Assembly: GCF_900101845.1 (NCBI RefSeq)
Contig: NZ_FNAM01000026.1
Span: 18,005 to 82,004 of the forward strand
Direction of reading: 5' to 3'
DNA: 64,000 bases
Source: Sporomusa acidovorans
GTDB taxonomy: Bacteria > Bacillota > Negativicutes > Sporomusales > Sporomusaceae
The notes beneath the pieces were generated by a model. That model was not told the origin of the DNA and did no database searches. It worked only from the letters and a program-made list of their open reading frames with translations. The first letter of the stretch is position 1; every line of letters begins with the position of its first letter. Position numbers and translations under genes: made by a program. Shown here in pieces: positions 63,722-64,000 of this stretch.

Positions 63722-63834
63722 TATTCTTCATCTGCCAGGCCCTGTCGGGCTTCTGCAGGAATTGGCACCGTTCGCGTATGCGTGGTTGCCGCGGCTTCAT
63801 AGGGCCAGTCCCTCAGCCAACTCTTGATGAAAAA
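63722..63834 (-). promoter_or_regulatory. SAM-I riboswitch (S box) of the metNI-metQ operon
   Basis: All core blocks are readable: AAGAGTTGGCTGAGGGACTG, GGCCCTATGAAGCC, GCGGCAACC, GGTGCCAATTCCTGCAG and closing GCAGATGAAGA. S-adenosylmethionine binding would stabilise the downstream terminator and switch off methionine uptake. Confidence 0.96.
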
Positions 63835-63855
63835 TACTGTATTCAATTAATAGTA

Positions 63856-63885
63856 ATAGTACCATAGTCATTGGATTTCTGTCAA
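63856..63885 (-). promoter_or_regulatory. Promoter of the SAM riboswitch leader
   Basis: TTGACA (63880-63885), 18-base spacer, TACTAT (63856-63861). Confidence 0.7.
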
Positions 63886-63938
63886 TATTATTTTTGATTA
63901 TAAAATTAATTATTAAGAAAAAATAATTATTGAAAAAA

Positions 63939-64000
63939 TATACCAACAGGTATAAAATTATAGCATACATTATAGCATTTGATCACTAAAGGAGATGTGC
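63939..64000 (+). promoter_or_regulatory. Start region of a gene beyond the window
   Basis: AAAGGAGATG at 63988-63997 is a strong ribosome site at the window edge, so a plus-strand gene probably starts just outside. Upstream lie the palindrome TATACC-AACA-GGTATA (63939-63954) and two copies of ATTATAGCAT, which may be operator or promoter parts. Confidence 0.5.

Noticed and set aside
1..64000. CRISPR arrays, insertion sequences, prophage or rRNA genes
   Set aside because: No regularly spaced repeats, transposase or phage genes, or rRNA sequence were seen on either strand.

Overview
The window looks like chromosomal DNA of an endospore-forming Firmicute, most likely of the Negativicutes/Sporomusaceae type. 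Direct signs are an alpha/beta-type spore DNA-binding protein (SASP), a complete tricistronic GerA-family germinant receptor, a Spo0E-like phosphatase, AddAB instead of RecBCD, DapL, T-box leaders, a SAM-I riboswitch and frequent TTG/GTG starts. The Sporomusaceae placement is inferred from gene content and moderate GC. No marker gene in the window proves it. There are no rRNA genes, CRISPR arrays, transposases or phage genes; two tRNA-Ser genes are present.

Layout. 1-6.8 kb: start of a Na+/alanine symporter (cut by the window edge), alanine racemase, an amino-acid permease, Spo0E-like protein, hypBA, a SASP and a PASTA-containing PBP. 6.9-11.8 kb: TerC protein, an alpha/beta hydrolase and a polar amino-acid ABC operon whose leader carries two tandem intrinsic terminators. 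12-16 kb: gerA operon behind a sigma-G-like promoter. 16-17.9 kb: two tRNA-Ser genes, each with its own promoter, then corA behind a long structured leader containing a small ORF. 18-32 kb: a secreted LPP20-like protein, addBA, a GAF-GGDEF-HD-GYP protein, an iron alcohol dehydrogenase, an orphan solute-binding protein, a Mug-like glycosylase, a membrane phosphoesterase and a Cys/Pro-rich protein of unknown role. 32.8-39.7 kb: thiD with a PAS-GGDEF-EAL gene, clpB behind CtsR-like boxes, and an HD-GYP-like gene. 39.7-52 kb: a TrpP-like transporter under a T-box, cell-wall related secreted proteins including a decayed beta-lactamase gene, a LarA fragment, a ChlI/ChlD-like AAA+/VWA pair, dapL, and an ECF transporter module (A, A, T) under a second T-box. 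52-64 kb: Nudix hydrolase, lipid kinase, sbcDC, a REC-GGDEF-HD-GYP regulator and a metNI-aminotransferase-metQ operon under a SAM-I riboswitch.

How genes work together. Amino-acid supply recurs: alanine (alr, symporter), methionine (SAM riboswitch operon), polar amino acids (ABC operon) and tryptophan. The two T-boxes, about 11 kb apart, both show UGG at the position expected for the specifier codon. One controls a TrpP-like membrane protein, the other an ECF energizing module with no substrate-binding S subunit beside it. The simplest reading is that TrpP is the S subunit of a split tryptophan ECF transporter. Cyclic-di-GMP signalling is prominent, with four genes. Several 5' leaders (ABC operon, corA, terC) look regulatory but match no riboswitch class I can name, and they are the best places to look for something new.
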